From Oligoflexus sp. (lineage in GTDB: Bacteria; Bdellovibrionota_B; Oligoflexia; Oligoflexales; Oligoflexaceae), in NCBI GenBank assembly GCA_014378195.1, contig JACMOC010000052.1:1-64000 (forward strand): 64,000 nt of DNA, given 5' to 3'. Every line of letters begins with the position of its first letter. Position 1 is the stretch's first letter. The translations under genes were made by a program, and so were the position numbers. The notes under the pieces were generated by a model. That model did no database searches. It was not told where the DNA came from and saw nothing but the letters and a program-made list of their open reading frames with translations. Of this stretch, positions 62,927 through 64,000 are shown piece after piece.

Positions 62927-64000
62927 TTACTTACTGCCCATCGCCGTGGCGGCAAAGATCGATGACATCAATTTAATAGATTTTTCAGACTGAGCGACTG
63001 TTGCATGCTCACCACTTCCGTCAAGACCATGGCTCCCGTCTTCGTCTTGGTAATTTTTGCAGTTATCTTCGCACTTCTGATCGACACCTTGGATAGTTAC
63101 ACGATCACCATCTTTCGTGAAGTGGACTGTGACGTCAATCCGTGGGTTGAAAAAGTGAGCATGTGGCATCGCAGCAAAAGTGACCGAATCAGCACTGCGT
63201 TTTTTCAACTCATAATCAAATTTCAAGTTCTGATATTTGAAGTTTTTGACTTTTTTGCCTTTTGCGACATCAAAGGCTATCGCTTCGAGATCAGATTCAG
63301 AGGCAAAGTTGAGTTTTACGACCTTCGAGATATGGTTAATATTAATAAGTGTCGCGTCATTTCTCGCGATATCAGCACAGATATCAAAGATATCGTTGAG
63401 GCGGATATCTTTCTTTGTCTCGGAATAGCCGCGCTTTAATGTGTAATCTGTCGAGGATTCCATTTTTAAGCCCGATTCAACTCGCCCCGATAGGTTGAGG
63501 CCGAGGAACGAAATTCCAAGGTTGGCTTTGGGGGCCATTTCACTGCCTTGCGTAATAACCTTTTGGCTAGAGCATTGAAATAGGCGATGGGCCGCGACTG
63601 TATCCGCATCTATAAAGAGCCCGCGACCGTCTTCCTTGCCATCGACATCACGTAGTCTTAGGATAGACACCTGGTGGAGCATGTTCCTGTTAAACAGTTC
63701 CGTGAAATTCATGCCGCCGCCAATATCAAAAACGACAGTCGATGCAAACTGTAAGCTCGCGCTCAAATTTGAACCGAGCGTAAGAGTTTTGAGTGAGCTC
63801 CTGGATGCGTTTAATGTATCAGCTGGAAGGTCTTATTCGAAAGATATCTCTTTTGTGAGTTCAACCTTCTTGCTCCATTTTTCTTCAATTTTCTTGGAAA
63901 CCGAAGCATTCAAACCTGATGCACTTGGGTTCTCACCGCAGCCGATGGTCAGAGTTAAAAGTCCAACGAGTCCGATCGATCCTGCAATTAAATCCTTCAT
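62927..64000 (-). pseudogene. Lipoprotein-like gene broken by an in-frame TAA (reaches window end)
   Basis: A frame of 358 codons begins at an ATG at the very end of the window (64000) with a lipoprotein-type leader (MKDLIAGSIGLVGLLTLTIGC) and a short acidic/basic mature start. It is cut by a TAA at 63833-63835 (codon 56), then continues in the same frame to 62927 with a 301-residue beta-rich remainder (LTLGSNLSASLQFASTVVFDIGGG ... ANLGISFLGLNLSG). There is no ribosome site near the internal TTG at 63766. Family unknown. The true start may lie beyond the window; the in-frame stop is clear. Confidence 0.65.

Noticed and set aside
41071-63835. Reassignment of TAA as a sense codon throughout this genome
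   Set aside because: Core genes with known C-termini (e.g. rpoD, gspD, gspE, yajQ) end properly at TAA, so TAA works as a stop; only local suppression or mutation can explain the broken genes.

Overview
The window is a 64 kb chromosomal stretch from a Gram-negative bacterium. It carries a complete type II secretion (T2SS) operon, many exported beta-barrel or lipoprotein candidates, and a mitochondrial-type (spd-type) EF-G. Several genes also have an unusual flavour, such as a sigma-70 with a long Lys/Ala tail and a GspL/GspN-bearing T2SS. Together these point to a deltaproteobacterial-grade lineage, most likely Bdellovibrionota/Oligoflexia. That placement is inference from gene content; no 16S or other marker was available to test it.

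Layout: 1-840 is a decayed integrative element beside a tRNA(CAU) gene (IS66 end, broken tyrosine-recombinase start). 917-5330 holds rpoD and dnaG. 5376-10634 holds an exported protein, yajQ, ychF, an enoyl-CoA hydratase and a shikimate-kinase-like gene. 10772-26384 is one long T2SS operon in the order C1-C2-D-E-F-G-H-I-J-K-L-M-N, ending in a strong terminator. 26534-29740 holds a small helical protein, a glycosyltransferase-TPR fusion and two unknowns. 29861-31966 is fusA. 32278-41069 holds a HEAT-like membrane protein and a signalling block: a wrecked hybrid kinase, an intact three-PAS/three-receiver hybrid kinase, a CheR methyltransferase and a receiver-kinase-receiver protein. 41071-45676 holds a broken lipoprotein gene, a DUF2797 protein, a barrel-plus-coiled-coil protein, and a gene-free interval with a predicted structured RNA. 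45677-53497 holds a HelD-like helicase, a compact fatty-acid-synthase-like operon (SDR, dehydratase, ketosynthase, ACP, acyltransferase, phosphopantetheinyl transferase) and a PRPP-synthase-like gene. 53539-61730 holds small exported barrels, infC, a Cys-rich protein, PrkA kinase and a PIN-PhoH ATPase. 61835-64000 is a decaying tail: an MFS remnant, a RelE-type toxin with a nonsense codon next to an intact antitoxin, and a lipoprotein gene with a nonsense codon.

How the genes fit together: the T2SS genes are packed with 4-bp overlaps or very short gaps and should be co-transcribed. An RNA hairpin after gspG may raise the level of the major pseudopilin. The lipid operon contains its own carrier protein and its own activating transferase, so it looks like a self-contained route to a special acyl chain that is then transferred to a lipid. 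The signalling block pairs sensory kinases with a CheR but no CheB.

The most notable patterns are: (1) four accessory genes whose reading frames are intact except for one or two in-frame stop codons; (2) a predicted ~180-nt structured RNA at 45224-45403; (3) the self-contained lipid operon; and (4) departures from the T2SS norm (two gspC genes, a Ser at the -1 site of GspI).
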